Notes under the pieces: generated by a model | Seen by the model: the letters and a program-made list of their open reading frames with translations, nothing else | What the model was told of the DNA's origin: nothing | Database searches by the model: none | Position numbers and translations under genes: made by a program | Shown here: positions 41,394 through 49,903 of the stretch, piece after piece | Layout of the letters: each line of letters begins with the position of its first letter | How positions within the stretch are numbered: position 1 is the stretch's first letter | Assembly (NCBI RefSeq): GCF_003350475.1 | Contig: NZ_QQAV01000003.1 | Span: forward strand, 212,063-276,062 | Origin: Pseudacidovorax intermedius | Lineage (GTDB): Bacteria; Pseudomonadota; Gammaproteobacteria; Burkholderiales; Burkholderiaceae_C | Direction of reading: 5' to 3' | Length of the DNA stretch: 64,000 nucleotides

Positions 41394-41744
41394 TCAGGAA
41401 CCCCGGTACGTGGAGTAGCTCCACGGACTCACCAACAAGGGCACGTGGTAGTGCTGGTCGGTGTGGGCCACGCCGAAGTCCAGCGCCACGCGGTTGAGGA
41501 AGTTGGGCTGCGGCAGATCGACACCGCGCGCCTTGAAATAGCCCGCCACATCGAACACCAGGCGATAGGTGCCGACCTTGAGGCTGCTGTTGTCATACAG
41601 CGGCCCGTCGCTGCGGCCGTCGTGGTTGAGCGTAAAGCGCCGCACCAGCGTGGCCGCCTCGCCGTCCGTGGTGTAGAGCGCCACTTCCATGCCGGCGGCG
41701 GGGCAGCCGTGCATCGTGTCCAGTACGTGGGTGCTCAAGCCCAT
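41394..41744 (-). CDS. hiuH: 5-hydroxyisourate hydrolase (transthyretin-like)
   Basis: 116 residues, normal length. Catalyses opening of 5-hydroxyisourate after urate oxidation. Seen: MGLSTHVLDTMHGCPAAGMEVALY with catalytic His6, Arg44 in NHDGRSDGPL, His98 in DQHYHVPLLVSPWSYSTYRGS, and the C-terminal YRGS that closes the active site. The start at 41744 is standard; the longer frame upstream crosses the GntR operator. Divergent from the gntR-puuE-uraD/allC operon. Urate oxidase itself is not in this window. Confidence 0.96.
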   Translation of the reverse strand: MGLSTHVLDTMHGCPAAGMEVALYTTDGEAATLVRRFTLNHDGRSDGPLYDNSSLKVGTYRLVFDVAGYFKARGVDLPQPNFLNRVALDFGVAHTDQHYHVPLLVSPWSYSTYRGS

Positions 41745-41823
41745 GGGGCATCTCCTTGCGAGTCGTTGAAATGGACGGCAAAACGCACCGGGGTGGGACC
41801 GGGGCAGGACCGGGCGATCCGTC

Positions 41824-41847
41824 CACAAAAGTGTATACACATTTGTG
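41824..41847. promoter_or_regulatory. GntR operator palindrome upstream of gntR/puuE and hiuH
   Basis: A 24-bp near-perfect palindrome: the left half is CACAAAAGTGTA and the right half is its complement with a single mismatch. The centre is GTATAC. It lies 14 bases before the gntR ATG and in the divergent region with hiuH. The spacing and GTATAC core match FadR-subfamily (FCD) GntR sites, so autoregulation plus control of hiuH and the puuE operon is likely. Confidence 0.7.
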
Positions 41848-41860
41848 CCGTGAAGCTATC

Positions 41861-42538
41861 ATGCCTGCCATCATGGAGCCGACCACGACACGCGCGATCG
41901 TCGATGCCCTGACTCGGGCCATCGTCGAACACCGGCTGCAGCCGGGCAGCAAGCTGGCCGAACAGAAGCTGGCCGACCATTTCGGCGTCTCGCGCACGCT
42001 GGTGAGGCAAGCTTTGTTCCAGCTCTCGCAGAATGGGCTGATCCGCCTGGAGCCGGCACGCGGTGCCTTCGTGGCCGCGCCCTCGGCCGACGAGGCCCGC
42101 CAGGTGTTCGGCGTGCGCCGCATGCTGGAGGCCGAGATGGCGCGCGAGTTCGCGCGCCAGGCCACCACCGCGCAGATCAAGGCCCTGAAGGAACACGTTG
42201 CACAAGAGAAGGCCGCCGTGGCCGGGGAGGACGTGGAAGGTCGAACCGAGCTGCTCGGCGACTTCCATGTGCGCATGGCGGAGCTGATGGGCAATCAGGT
42301 GTTGGCGCAGATCCTGAGCGATCTGATCTCGCGTTGCGCCCTGATCACGCTCATGTACCAGAGCGCCGCCGAGGCTGCGCATTCCAACGACGAGCATGCC
42401 GACATCGTCCGCGCCCTGGCGGCGCGCGAGGGCGACAAGGCCGCCCGGCTGATGACCGAGCACCTGCAGCACGTCGAGGACAACCTCACCCTGGACCGCA
42501 AGGTTCCCACCAGCGACATCACGCTGGCGCTTTCCTGA
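41861..42538 (+). CDS. GntR family regulator, FCD/FadR subfamily (purine catabolism)
   Basis: 225 residues from MPAIMEPTTTRAIVDA. N-terminal winged helix IVEHRLQPGSKLAEQKLADHFGVSRTLVRQALFQLSQNGLIRLE, and a C-terminal FCD effector domain with LLGDFHVRMAELMGNQVLAQILSDLISRCAL, including the metal-binding D/H pattern. It precedes puuE by 7 bp and should control ureide genes. It is clearly a paralogue of the GntR protein at 54497, sharing the DFHV..AE.MG core and the YQS segment. Probably a repressor released by a pathway intermediate such as allantoin or ureidoglycolate (inference). Confidence 0.9.
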   Translation: MPAIMEPTTTRAIVDALTRAIVEHRLQPGSKLAEQKLADHFGVSRTLVRQALFQLSQNGLIRLEPARGAFVAAPSADEARQVFGVRRMLEAEMAREFARQATTAQIKALKEHVAQEKAAVAGEDVEGRTELLGDFHVRMAELMGNQVLAQILSDLISRCALITLMYQSAAEAAHSNDEHADIVRALAAREGDKAARLMTEHLQHVEDNLTLDRKVPTSDITLALS

Positions 42539-42545
42539 GACCCCC

Positions 42546-43505
42546 ATGCCCACCGTCTACGACGCCACCCTTCCCTATCCGCGCGACCTCGTCGGCTATG
42601 GCCGCGACGTGCCACATGCCCGCTGGCCGGGCGGTGCCCGCATCGCGGTGCAGTTCGTCCTCAACTATGAAGAGGGCGGCGAGAACAACGTGCTGCACGG
42701 CGATCCGGGCTCGGAGCAGTTCCTGTCCGAGATGTTCAACCCGGCGAGCTATCCCGACCGGCACATGAGCATGGACGGCATCTACGAATACGGCTCGCGC
42801 GCCGGCGTGTGGCGCATCCTGCGCGAGTTCGAGCAGCGCGGCCTGCCGCTCACCGTCTTCGGCGTGGGCATGGCGCTGCAGCGCTACCCCGAGCTGGCCA
42901 TCGCCTTCAAGGAGCTGGGCCACGAGATCGCCTGCCACGGCTGGCGCTGGATCCATTACCAGAGCGCCGACGAGTCGCTGGAGCGCGAGCACATGCGCCT
43001 TGGCATGGAAGCGATCGAAAAGCTCACCGGCGAGCGCCCGGTCGGCTGGTACACCGGCCGCGACAGCCCGCGCACCCACCGCCTGGTGGCCGACGACGGC
43101 GGCTTCGAATACGACAGCGACTACTACGGCGACGACCTGCCCTTCTGGATGAAGGTGCAGAAGACCGACGGCAGCGTGGTGCCACAGCTGATCGTGCCCT
43201 ACACGCTGGACTGCAACGACATGCGCTTCGCGCTGCCGCAGGGCTATTCGCATGCCGACCCCTTCTTCCAGTACATGAAGGACAGCTTCGACGCGCTCTA
43301 TGCCGAAGGCGATCCAGCGGGGCTGGACCGGCCCAAGATGCTGAGCATCGGCATGCACTGCCGGCTGCTGGGCCGCCCGGGCCGCATCACGGCGCTGCAG
43401 CGCTTTCTGGACCACATCGGCCGCCACGACAAGGTGTGGGTGTGCCGCCGGGTGGACATCGCGCGCCACTGGCGCCAGACACACTCCTTCACCGACGCGG
43501 CCTGA
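42546..43505 (+). CDS. puuE: allantoinase PuuE (metal-independent, polysaccharide deacetylase fold)
   Basis: 319 residues. Starts DATLPYPRDLVGYGRDVPHARWPGGARIAVQFVLNYEEGGENNVLHGD, the hallmark of PuuE-type allantoinases. These are unrelated to the amidohydrolase AllB. The polysaccharide-deacetylase motifs have lost the metal-binding His pattern in this family. The enzyme opens allantoin to allantoate. It follows gntR by 7 bp and leads the operon with the UraD-AllC fusion and the M20 peptidase. The C-terminal RRVDIARHWRQTHSF segment is typical. Confidence 0.96.
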   Translation: MPTVYDATLPYPRDLVGYGRDVPHARWPGGARIAVQFVLNYEEGGENNVLHGDPGSEQFLSEMFNPASYPDRHMSMDGIYEYGSRAGVWRILREFEQRGLPLTVFGVGMALQRYPELAIAFKELGHEIACHGWRWIHYQSADESLEREHMRLGMEAIEKLTGERPVGWYTGRDSPRTHRLVADDGGFEYDSDYYGDDLPFWMKVQKTDGSVVPQLIVPYTLDCNDMRFALPQGYSHADPFFQYMKDSFDALYAEGDPAGLDRPKMLSIGMHCRLLGRPGRITALQRFLDHIGRHDKVWVCRRVDIARHWRQTHSFTDAA

Positions 43506-43517
43506 GGAGACACGACC

Positions 43518-45317
43518 ATGGCCCTGACCATCGAACAACTCAACGCCGCCTCCGCCACCGATGCCGTCGCACTGCTCGACGGCACCTACGAGCATTCGCC
43601 CTGGGTGGCCGAAGGCGCACTGGCGGAGCGGCCCTTCCGCTCGCTGCAACACCTCAAGGCCGCCATGGCCCAGGTCGTGACGCGCGCACCGGCCGAGCAG
43701 CAGCTCGCCCTGATCCGCATGCACCCGGAGCTGGCCGGCAAGGCGATGGAGAGCAACGCGCTCACCGCCGAATCGACCAACGAACAGAGCAAGGCGGGCC
43801 TCACCGCCTGCACGCCGGAAGAGCTGGCGCGCATCCGCGAACTCAACGCCGCCTACGGCCAGAAGTTCGGCTTTCCCTTCATCCTGGCCGTGCGCGGCCC
43901 GCGCGGCACCGGCCTGCCCAAGGCCGAGATCCTGACCACCTTCGCGCGGCGGCTGAACAACCATCCGGACTACGAGCGGGCCGAGGCGCTGCGCAACATC
44001 CACCGCATTGCCGAGATCCGCCTGAACGACAAGTTCGGCGTCTCGCCCGAACTGGGCAACCAGGTGTGGGACTGGCAGGAACAGCTGGCCGTGCACAGCG
44101 ACCCCGGCTTCGCAGAACAGGGCCAGCTCACCGTCACCTACCTCACCCAGGCACACCGCGCCTGCGCGCTGCAGATCAGCACCTGGATGCACGAGGTTGG
44201 CTTCGACTCGGTGGAGATCGATGCGGTCGGCAACGTCATTGGCCGTTACGAGGCCGAGGGCTTCGTCACCAGCGGCGGTGCCGTGCCCGGCGCGCCCACG
44301 CTGCTCACCGGCTCGCACTACGACACGGTGCGCAACGGCGGCAAGTACGACGGCCGGCTGGGCATCTTCGTGCCCATGGCGTGTGTGAAGGAACTGGCCC
44401 GCCAGGGCCGCCGGCTGCCCTTCGCCTTCGAGGTGGTGGGCTTCGCGGAAGAGGAAGGCCAGCGCTACAAGGCCACCTTCATCGGCTCGGGCGCGCTCAC
44501 CGGCCACTTCAACCCGGCCTGGCTGGACCAGGCCGATGCCGACGGCATCACCATGCGCGAGGCCATGCAGCAGGCAGGCCTCAAGATCGAGGACATCCCG
44601 AAGATCCAGCGCGACCCGGCCAGATACCTGGGCTTCATCGAGGTGCATATCGAGCAGGGCCCGGTGCTCAATGAGCTGAACCTGCCGCTGGGCATCGTCA
44701 CCTCCATCAACGGCGGCGTGCGCTACGTGGGCGAGATCCACGGCATGGCCAGCCATGCGGGCACCACGCCCATGGACCGCCGCCGCGATGCGGCCTGTGC
44801 CGTGGCCGAGCTGATCCTCGCGGCCGAGAAGCGCGCCCGCCAGGACGCCGACTCGGTCGCCACCGTGGGCATGCTGAATGTGCCGGGCGGCTCGATCAAC
44901 GTGGTGCCGGGCCTGGCCAAGTTCAGCCTGGACATCCGCGCGCCGCGCGACGACCAGCGCAATGCCGTCATCGCCGACGTGCTGGCCGCACTGGAAGAGA
45001 TCTGCACCCGCCGCGGCCTGCGCTACACGCTCGAAGAAGCCATGCGCGCCGCCGCCGCGCCCAGCCATCCCGACTGGCAGGCCCGCTGGGAGACCGCTGT
45101 CGAATCGCTCGGCGTGCCGCTCTTCCGCATGCCCAGCGGCGCCGGCCACGACGCCATGAAGCTGCACGAGGTCATGCCGCAGGCCATGCTCTTCGTGCGG
45201 GGCCTCAACGGCGGCATCAGCCACAACCCGCTCGAATCCACCACCAGCGACGACATGCAACTGGCCGTGCTCGCCACGCAGAAGCTGCTGGACAACCTCG
45301 CGAAAGAACAACGATGA
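43518..45317 (+). CDS. fused OHCU decarboxylase (UraD) - allantoate amidohydrolase (AllC)
   Basis: 599 residues, two enzymes in one chain. Residues 1-170 are OHCU decarboxylase: RMHPELAG with catalytic His69, STNEQSKAGL with Glu89, and NAAYGQKFGFPFILAVRG. Residues about 190-599 are an M20 amidohydrolase of the AllC/HyuC family: LTGSHYDTVRNGGKYDGRLG (His267, Asp269, Asp278 in the metal site), EEEGQRYKATFIGS and IEVHIEQGPVLNE. The first half finishes conversion of urate to S-allantoin; the second cuts allantoate to ureidoglycine. Between them PuuE acts, so the fusion brackets that step. Such fusions are known in Burkholderiales. It overlaps the next gene by 4 bp. Confidence 0.95.
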   Translation: MALTIEQLNAASATDAVALLDGTYEHSPWVAEGALAERPFRSLQHLKAAMAQVVTRAPAEQQLALIRMHPELAGKAMESNALTAESTNEQSKAGLTACTPEELARIRELNAAYGQKFGFPFILAVRGPRGTGLPKAEILTTFARRLNNHPDYERAEALRNIHRIAEIRLNDKFGVSPELGNQVWDWQEQLAVHSDPGFAEQGQLTVTYLTQAHRACALQISTWMHEVGFDSVEIDAVGNVIGRYEAEGFVTSGGAVPGAPTLLTGSHYDTVRNGGKYDGRLGIFVPMACVKELARQGRRLPFAFEVVGFAEEEGQRYKATFIGSGALTGHFNPAWLDQADADGITMREAMQQAGLKIEDIPKIQRDPARYLGFIEVHIEQGPVLNELNLPLGIVTSINGGVRYVGEIHGMASHAGTTPMDRRRDAACAVAELILAAEKRARQDADSVATVGMLNVPGGSINVVPGLAKFSLDIRAPRDDQRNAVIADVLAALEEICTRRGLRYTLEEAMRAAAAPSHPDWQARWETAVESLGVPLFRMPSGAGHDAMKLHEVMPQAMLFVRGLNGGISHNPLESTTSDDMQLAVLATQKLLDNLAKEQR

Positions 45318-46552
45318 CCCACTACGCCCAGCTCGACGCCTGGATCGACGCCCATTTCGACGAGGAGGTGAAGTTCCTTCAGGAGATGGTGCGCGTGCCC
45401 ACCGACACCCCCCCGGGCAACAACGCGCCGCATGCCGAGCGCACCGCCGAGCTGATCGCCGGCTTCGGCTTCGAGGCCGAGAAGCACGCCGTGCCCGCGC
45501 AGGAGGTCAAGGACTACGGCCTGGAGTCGATCACCAACCTGATCGTGCGCCGCCGCTATGGCGACGGCGGCCGCACCGTGGCGCTCAATGCGCACGGCGA
45601 CGTGGTGCCGCCCGGCGAAGGCTGGACGCATGACCCGTACGGCGGCGAGATCGTGGACGGCAAGCTCTACGCCCGCGCTGCGGCCGTGAGCAAGAGCGAC
45701 TTCGCCAGCTTCACCTTCGCCGTGCGCGCGCTGGAGGCGGTGGCCAAGCCGGCCAAGGGTGGGGTCGAGCTGCACTTCACCTACGACGAGGAGTTCGGCG
45801 GCATCCAGGGCCCCGGCTGGCTGCTGAAGAACGGCCTGACCAAGCCCGACCTGATGATCGCCGCCGGCTTCAGCTACGAGGTGGTCACGGCCCACAACGG
45901 CTGCCTGCAGATGGAAGTGACGGTGCACGGCAAGATGGCCCATGCGGCCATTCCCACTACCGGCGTGGATGCGCTGCAGGGCGCGGTGCACATCCTCAAC
46001 GCGCTCTATGCGCAGAACACCCTCTACCAGCAGGTCACGTCGAAGGTGGAAGGCATCAGCCATCCGTACCTCAACGTGGGCCGCATCGAAGGCGGCACCA
46101 ACACCAACGTCGTGCCCGGCAAGGTGGTGTTCAAGCTCGACCGCCGAATGATCCCGGAGGAGAACCCGGCCGAGGTCGAGGCCGCCATCCGCGACGTGAT
46201 CGCCAAGGCCGCGGCCGAGTTCAAGACGCCGGCGGGCGGCATCGAGGTCGAAGTCAAGCGCCTGCTGCTGGCCAATTCGATGAAGCCGCTGGCGGGCAAC
46301 CAGCCGCTGGTCGAGGCCATCCAGAAGCATGGCGAACAGCTCTTCGGCCAGCCGATTCCGGCCATGGGCACGCCGCTCTACACCGACGTGCGGCTGTACG
46401 GCGAGGCGGGCATTCCCGGCGTGATCTACGGTGCCGGGCCGCGCACCGTGCTGGAGTCCCACGCCAAGCGCGCCGACGAGCGCCTGGAGCTGGAAGACCT
46501 GCGCCGCGCCACCAAGGTGATCGCGCGCACGCTGGCCGACCTGCTGGCCTGA
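45314..46552 (+). CDS. M20 family peptidase/amidohydrolase (ArgE/DapE type)
   Basis: 412 residues. Metal-site residues: His94 and Asp96 (NAHGDVV), Asp129 in SKSDFASF, the catalytic Glu159 with Glu160 (TYDEEFGG), and a His near the C-terminus (VLESHAKRADE). The normal Gly-Arg-Gly-x-x-D motif before Asp129 reads ARAAAVSKSD, so it is a divergent member. It overlaps uraD-allC (ATGA 45314-45317) and so belongs to the ureide operon. A role in the last steps (ureidoglycine or ureidoglycolate) or in salvaging an N-carbamoyl product is possible; this is inference from context. Confidence 0.85.
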   Translation: MTHYAQLDAWIDAHFDEEVKFLQEMVRVPTDTPPGNNAPHAERTAELIAGFGFEAEKHAVPAQEVKDYGLESITNLIVRRRYGDGGRTVALNAHGDVVPPGEGWTHDPYGGEIVDGKLYARAAAVSKSDFASFTFAVRALEAVAKPAKGGVELHFTYDEEFGGIQGPGWLLKNGLTKPDLMIAAGFSYEVVTAHNGCLQMEVTVHGKMAHAAIPTTGVDALQGAVHILNALYAQNTLYQQVTSKVEGISHPYLNVGRIEGGTNTNVVPGKVVFKLDRRMIPEENPAEVEAAIRDVIAKAAAEFKTPAGGIEVEVKRLLLANSMKPLAGNQPLVEAIQKHGEQLFGQPIPAMGTPLYTDVRLYGEAGIPGVIYGAGPRTVLESHAKRADERLELEDLRRATKVIARTLADLLA

Positions 46553-46558
46553 AAGCGC

Positions 46559-47170
46559 TCAGCCGCGCAACGGCAGCAGAACGCCGATGGCCGCGAACAG
46601 CGCGCCGCAGGCCCGGTTGAAGCCGCGGCCCACACGCGCCAGCCAGGCGGTGATGCGCTGGGCCAGACTGGCCAGCACCAGTTCGGTCAGGAACTCGATC
46701 AGCAGGAAGGTGCCCGCCATCACCGCGAACTGAACGGCCACGTTGCGGGCCGGGTCCACGAACTGCGGCAGGAAGGCGGCGAAGAACAGGATGCCCTTGG
46801 GGTTGGTCGCCGCCGCCAGGAAGCCCTGGCGGAACAGCGTGGCGCCCCGCGCCTGCACCGCGCCCGCCGGCCGTGCCATCTGGATGGGCGGCGATCGCCA
46901 CACCTGCACGCCCAGCCACACCAGGTAGGCGCCGCCGAGCCACTTGAGCACCGTCAGCCACACCAGCGATGCCTTCAGCAGCGCGCCGATGCCGAACATC
47001 GACAGCGCGATGACGAGCAGGAACCCGGCGCTGCCGCCGAAGAGCGTGTAGAGCGTGCGGCGGCGTCCATGCAGGGCGCCATGGGTCAGCGCCAGCAGGC
47101 TGTTGGGACCGGGCGAGAGCGACAGGCCGAGGGCGGCGAGGGTGTAGACGAGCCAGACGTGCAGGGCCAT
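46559..47170 (-). CDS. LysE family translocator (amino-acid exporter)
   Basis: 203 residues from MALHVWLVYTLAALGLSLSPGPNSLLAL. The SPGPNSLLALTHGALHGRRRTL start, six hydrophobic segments and the FRQGFLAAATNPKGILFFAAFLPQF core are all family marks of RhtB/LysE exporters. The substrate is not known; relatives pump out basic amino acids, homoserine or threonine. It converges with the M20 gene, 6 bp away. A LysR gene lies upstream on the same strand, so this exporter may be its target. Confidence 0.9.
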   Translation of the reverse strand: MALHVWLVYTLAALGLSLSPGPNSLLALTHGALHGRRRTLYTLFGGSAGFLLVIALSMFGIGALLKASLVWLTVLKWLGGAYLVWLGVQVWRSPPIQMARPAGAVQARGATLFRQGFLAAATNPKGILFFAAFLPQFVDPARNVAVQFAVMAGTFLLIEFLTELVLASLAQRITAWLARVGRGFNRACGALFAAIGVLLPLRG

Positions 47171-47270
47171 GGGCAAGAGGGCGGGACGAGGAGCGGCGAG
47201 CATAGCCTTGCAGGTTGGCGGCGGTGAGCCCGATGCCAGAGCGATCCGCGCGGGCCTGATGCCCCCACAC

Positions 47271-47294
47271 CCGTTCGCGCTGAGCCTGTCGAAG
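47271..47294 (+). repeat. dispersed intergenic repeat arm (CCGTTCG..TGAGC.TGTCGAAG)
   Basis: A single arm of the sequence family whose paired copy lies at 62647-62707. It reads CCGTTCGCGC then TGAGCCTGTCGAAG. It lies in the 149-bp gap between the LysR stop and the lysE-like start. A right arm is present only in a degenerate form (GCGCTCAGCCTG, from 47316 leftwards). Confidence 0.6.
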
Positions 47295-47319
47295 CGCCGG
47301 CCCCGGGGCCTCCACGCGC

Positions 47320-48300
47320 TCAGCCTGACCGGTTGGATGAGACCGAGACTCGCGCCGACGCCGCCCGCCTCGCCCGCCCCAGCTTGCGCCGCCCGACCGC
47401 CTGGATGGCCTGCGCCAGGTGGGTGGCAAAGGCCCGCACCGGCTCGGTGGGCGTGCGGCCGGGCAAAGACAGCAGCCGCAGCCGCCGCTGCTGCAGAGGC
47501 GCCTCGGCAAAGGGCCGCGCCACCACCGTGCCGTCGGCGATCAGGTGCGCCACCGTCAGATGCCCCGACAGCACGATGCCCGGCATGCGCAGCAAGGGCA
47601 GCAGCACCGACGAGAAATTGCTCTCGAAGGCCGCCACGTAGCGCAGCCCCTGCAGGCTGCAGGCCTGGTCGAAGAGCTGGCGCGTGGTCATGCCGCGACT
47701 GCCCAGGTAGAGCGGAAAGGCCACCACCTGCGCCACCTCCACCGCCATGTGGCGCGCCAGCGGATGCTCGGGCGCCAGCACGGCATAGACCGGCGCGGGC
47801 GCCTCGTATTCCACATGCAGTTCCGCTTCGGGCGCGACGCTGTACTTGAGGCCCAGGTCCGCCTCGCCCCGCAGCAGCCAGCGTGCCACCTCGTCGGGCG
47901 AGCCGACGCGCAGCTCCAGGCGCGCATCCCCGTACGCATCGCGAAACGACTGCATCACGCCCGGCATGAACTGCGGCGCGAAGCCTTCCGTGCAGGCCAC
48001 GCACACCCGCTGCGCCTGCACGCGGCCCAGCGCGCTCGCCTGCTCCAGCGCCTGCAGGCCGTCGGCCACCGCATGGCGCAGGTAGGCGGCCAGGCGCTCG
48101 CCGGCGGCGGTGGGCGTCATGCCGCGGGTGCGGCGCTCGAAGAGTGGCGTGCCCATCTCGTCCTCCAGCCGGGCGATCTGCCGGCTCACGGCCGAGGGCG
48201 CCACATGCAGGCGCGCGGCCGCCTGGTTGACCGAGCCGGTCTGCGCCACCTCCAGGAAGTGGCGCATCGGGATGCTGAGCAGTTGGGGAGCACGGGCCAT
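47320..48300 (-). CDS. LysR family transcriptional regulator
   Basis: 326 residues from MARAPQLLSIPMRHFLEVAQTGSVNQAAARLHVAPSAVSRQIARLEDEMGTPLFERR, a clear HTH. The effector domain starts near 95 (RVCVACTEGFAPQFMPGVM). The C-terminal tail beyond about 300 is basic and low in conservation. It is divergent from the M20 hydrolase gene at 48421 with 120 bp between, so that gene is a likely target, and the LysE-type exporter downstream on the same strand may be another. The effector is unknown. Confidence 0.87.
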   Translation of the reverse strand: MARAPQLLSIPMRHFLEVAQTGSVNQAAARLHVAPSAVSRQIARLEDEMGTPLFERRTRGMTPTAAGERLAAYLRHAVADGLQALEQASALGRVQAQRVCVACTEGFAPQFMPGVMQSFRDAYGDARLELRVGSPDEVARWLLRGEADLGLKYSVAPEAELHVEYEAPAPVYAVLAPEHPLARHMAVEVAQVVAFPLYLGSRGMTTRQLFDQACSLQGLRYVAAFESNFSSVLLPLLRMPGIVLSGHLTVAHLIADGTVVARPFAEAPLQQRRLRLLSLPGRTPTEPVRAFATHLAQAIQAVGRRKLGRARRAASARVSVSSNRSG

Positions 48301-48420
48301 GGCGCCCGATTCTGCGCCTGCCACCATTGCCTGCCAGGCAATACGCCCGCGACAAAACGATAGGCCAGGCAACGGGTTTCCGGCCTTCCCCTTGCATGCA
48401 TCGCCGGCACAGGATCACCC

Positions 48421-49839
48421 ATGCACCGAAACGATGCCCTCACCCTGGCCCAGTCGGCCCTCGACAGTGGCCGCCTCTTTGCCGACCTGCGCCGCCGGGT
48501 CGCCCTGCGCACCGAGAGCGATGGCGGCACCGTGCCGCCCGCCCTCGCCGCCTACCTGACGGACGAGCTGCGCCCCAGCCTCGAAGCCCTGGGCTTCGAC
48601 TGCCGGCTCTGCCCCAACCCCGACCCGAAGGGCGGCCCCTTCCTCATCGCCCGCCGCATCGAGGACCCGACCCTGCCCACGCTGCTGAGCTATGGCCACG
48701 GCGACGTGGTGAGCGGCCAGGACGCGCAATGGCGCGAGGGCCTCGCGCCCTGGACGCTGGTGGCCGAGGGCGAGCGCTGGTACGGCCGCGGCACCTCCGA
48801 CAACAAGGGGCAGCACAGCATCGCCCTGGCCGCGCTGGAGGCCGTGCTGCAAGCCCGCGGCGGCAGGCTCGGCTTCAACATGACCTGGCTGTTCGAGACG
48901 GGCGAGGAAGCCGCCTCGCCCGGCCTGGCCGCCGTGTGCGAGGCCGAGCGCGCCGCGCTGGCCGCCGACCTGTTCATCGCCAGCGATGGACCGCGGGTGG
49001 GCACACGCCAGCCCACGCTCTTCCTGGGCTCGCGCGGCGCGGTCAACTTCACGCTGCGTATCCGCAGCGGACGCACGCGCGGATACCACTCGGGCAACTG
49101 GGGCGGCGTGCTGGCCAATCCGGCGACGCGCATCGCCCATGCCGTCGGCACGCTGGCCGACGCGCACGGCCGGCTGCTGGTCGAAGCATTGCGCCCGCCG
49201 CCGGTGGACGAGGCGGTGCGCCGCGCGCTGGCCGACATTCCCATCGGCGCCGAGCCGGACGACCCGGCGCTGGACGCCGGCTGGGGCGAGCCCGGGTTGA
49301 CGCCCGCCGAGCGGCTGGTGGCCTGGAACACCTTCGAGGTGCTGGCGCTGGAAGCCGGCAACCCGCAGCGGCCCATCAACGCGATCCCGCACCAGGCGGC
49401 GGCGCACTGCCAGCTGCGCTTCGTGGTGGGCACCGACTGGGAGCGCACGGCCGAGCATGTGCAGGCGCATCTGGCGGCGCACGGCTTCGACGACGTGGAG
49501 GTGCAGGTCACGCTCGCCGGCGCCGCAACCCGGCTCGACTTGCGCAACCCCTGGGTGGACTGGGCGGTCGGCTCGATCACCCGCAGCGCCGGCCACGCAC
49601 CGCATCTGCTGCCCAACCTGGCCGGCTCGCTGCCCAACGACATCTTCGCCACCCAGCTCGGCCTGCCGACGCTGTGGGTGCCGCACGGCCATGCCGGCTG
49701 CGCCCAGCACGCGCCCAACGAGCACCTTCTTGTGCCGCTGGCGCGCCAAGGCCTGGCTGTGATGGCCGGCCTCTACTGGGATCTGGGTGAACACGATGGG
49801 GCGCCCTGGCCCCCTCGGGTTGCATCCGCAGCGCAGTGA
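48421..49839 (+). CDS. M20 family metallopeptidase
   Basis: 472 residues, larger than ArgE, in line with M20 dipeptidase/carboxypeptidase-like members (CNDP/PepV size). Metal motifs: SYGHGDVV (His, Asp), RGTSDNKGQHSIALAALEAV with the bridging Asp, FETGEEAASPGL with catalytic Glu, and a C-terminal PHGHAGCAQHAPNEHL. An FNMTWLFETGEE block is typical of peptidases of this size. No signal peptide, so cytoplasmic. It is divergent from the LysR gene and is followed by a Bug receptor gene 64 bp later, suggesting uptake and hydrolysis of a peptide or amidated acid. Substrate unknown. Confidence 0.87.
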   Translation: MHRNDALTLAQSALDSGRLFADLRRRVALRTESDGGTVPPALAAYLTDELRPSLEALGFDCRLCPNPDPKGGPFLIARRIEDPTLPTLLSYGHGDVVSGQDAQWREGLAPWTLVAEGERWYGRGTSDNKGQHSIALAALEAVLQARGGRLGFNMTWLFETGEEAASPGLAAVCEAERAALAADLFIASDGPRVGTRQPTLFLGSRGAVNFTLRIRSGRTRGYHSGNWGGVLANPATRIAHAVGTLADAHGRLLVEALRPPPVDEAVRRALADIPIGAEPDDPALDAGWGEPGLTPAERLVAWNTFEVLALEAGNPQRPINAIPHQAAAHCQLRFVVGTDWERTAEHVQAHLAAHGFDDVEVQVTLAGAATRLDLRNPWVDWAVGSITRSAGHAPHLLPNLAGSLPNDIFATQLGLPTLWVPHGHAGCAQHAPNEHLLVPLARQGLAVMAGLYWDLGEHDGAPWPPRVASAAQ

Positions 49840-49903
49840 TCCGCAATAAATAGGCCGCAACTGCCGGCCGACACTTCATACTTCCGTCTTCTTCTACAGG
49901 GAT

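Noticed and set aside
42519-45311. A 930-codon minus-strand frame opposite puuE and uraD-allC
   Set aside because: Both plus-strand genes have full catalytic motifs, and the minus frame has none.
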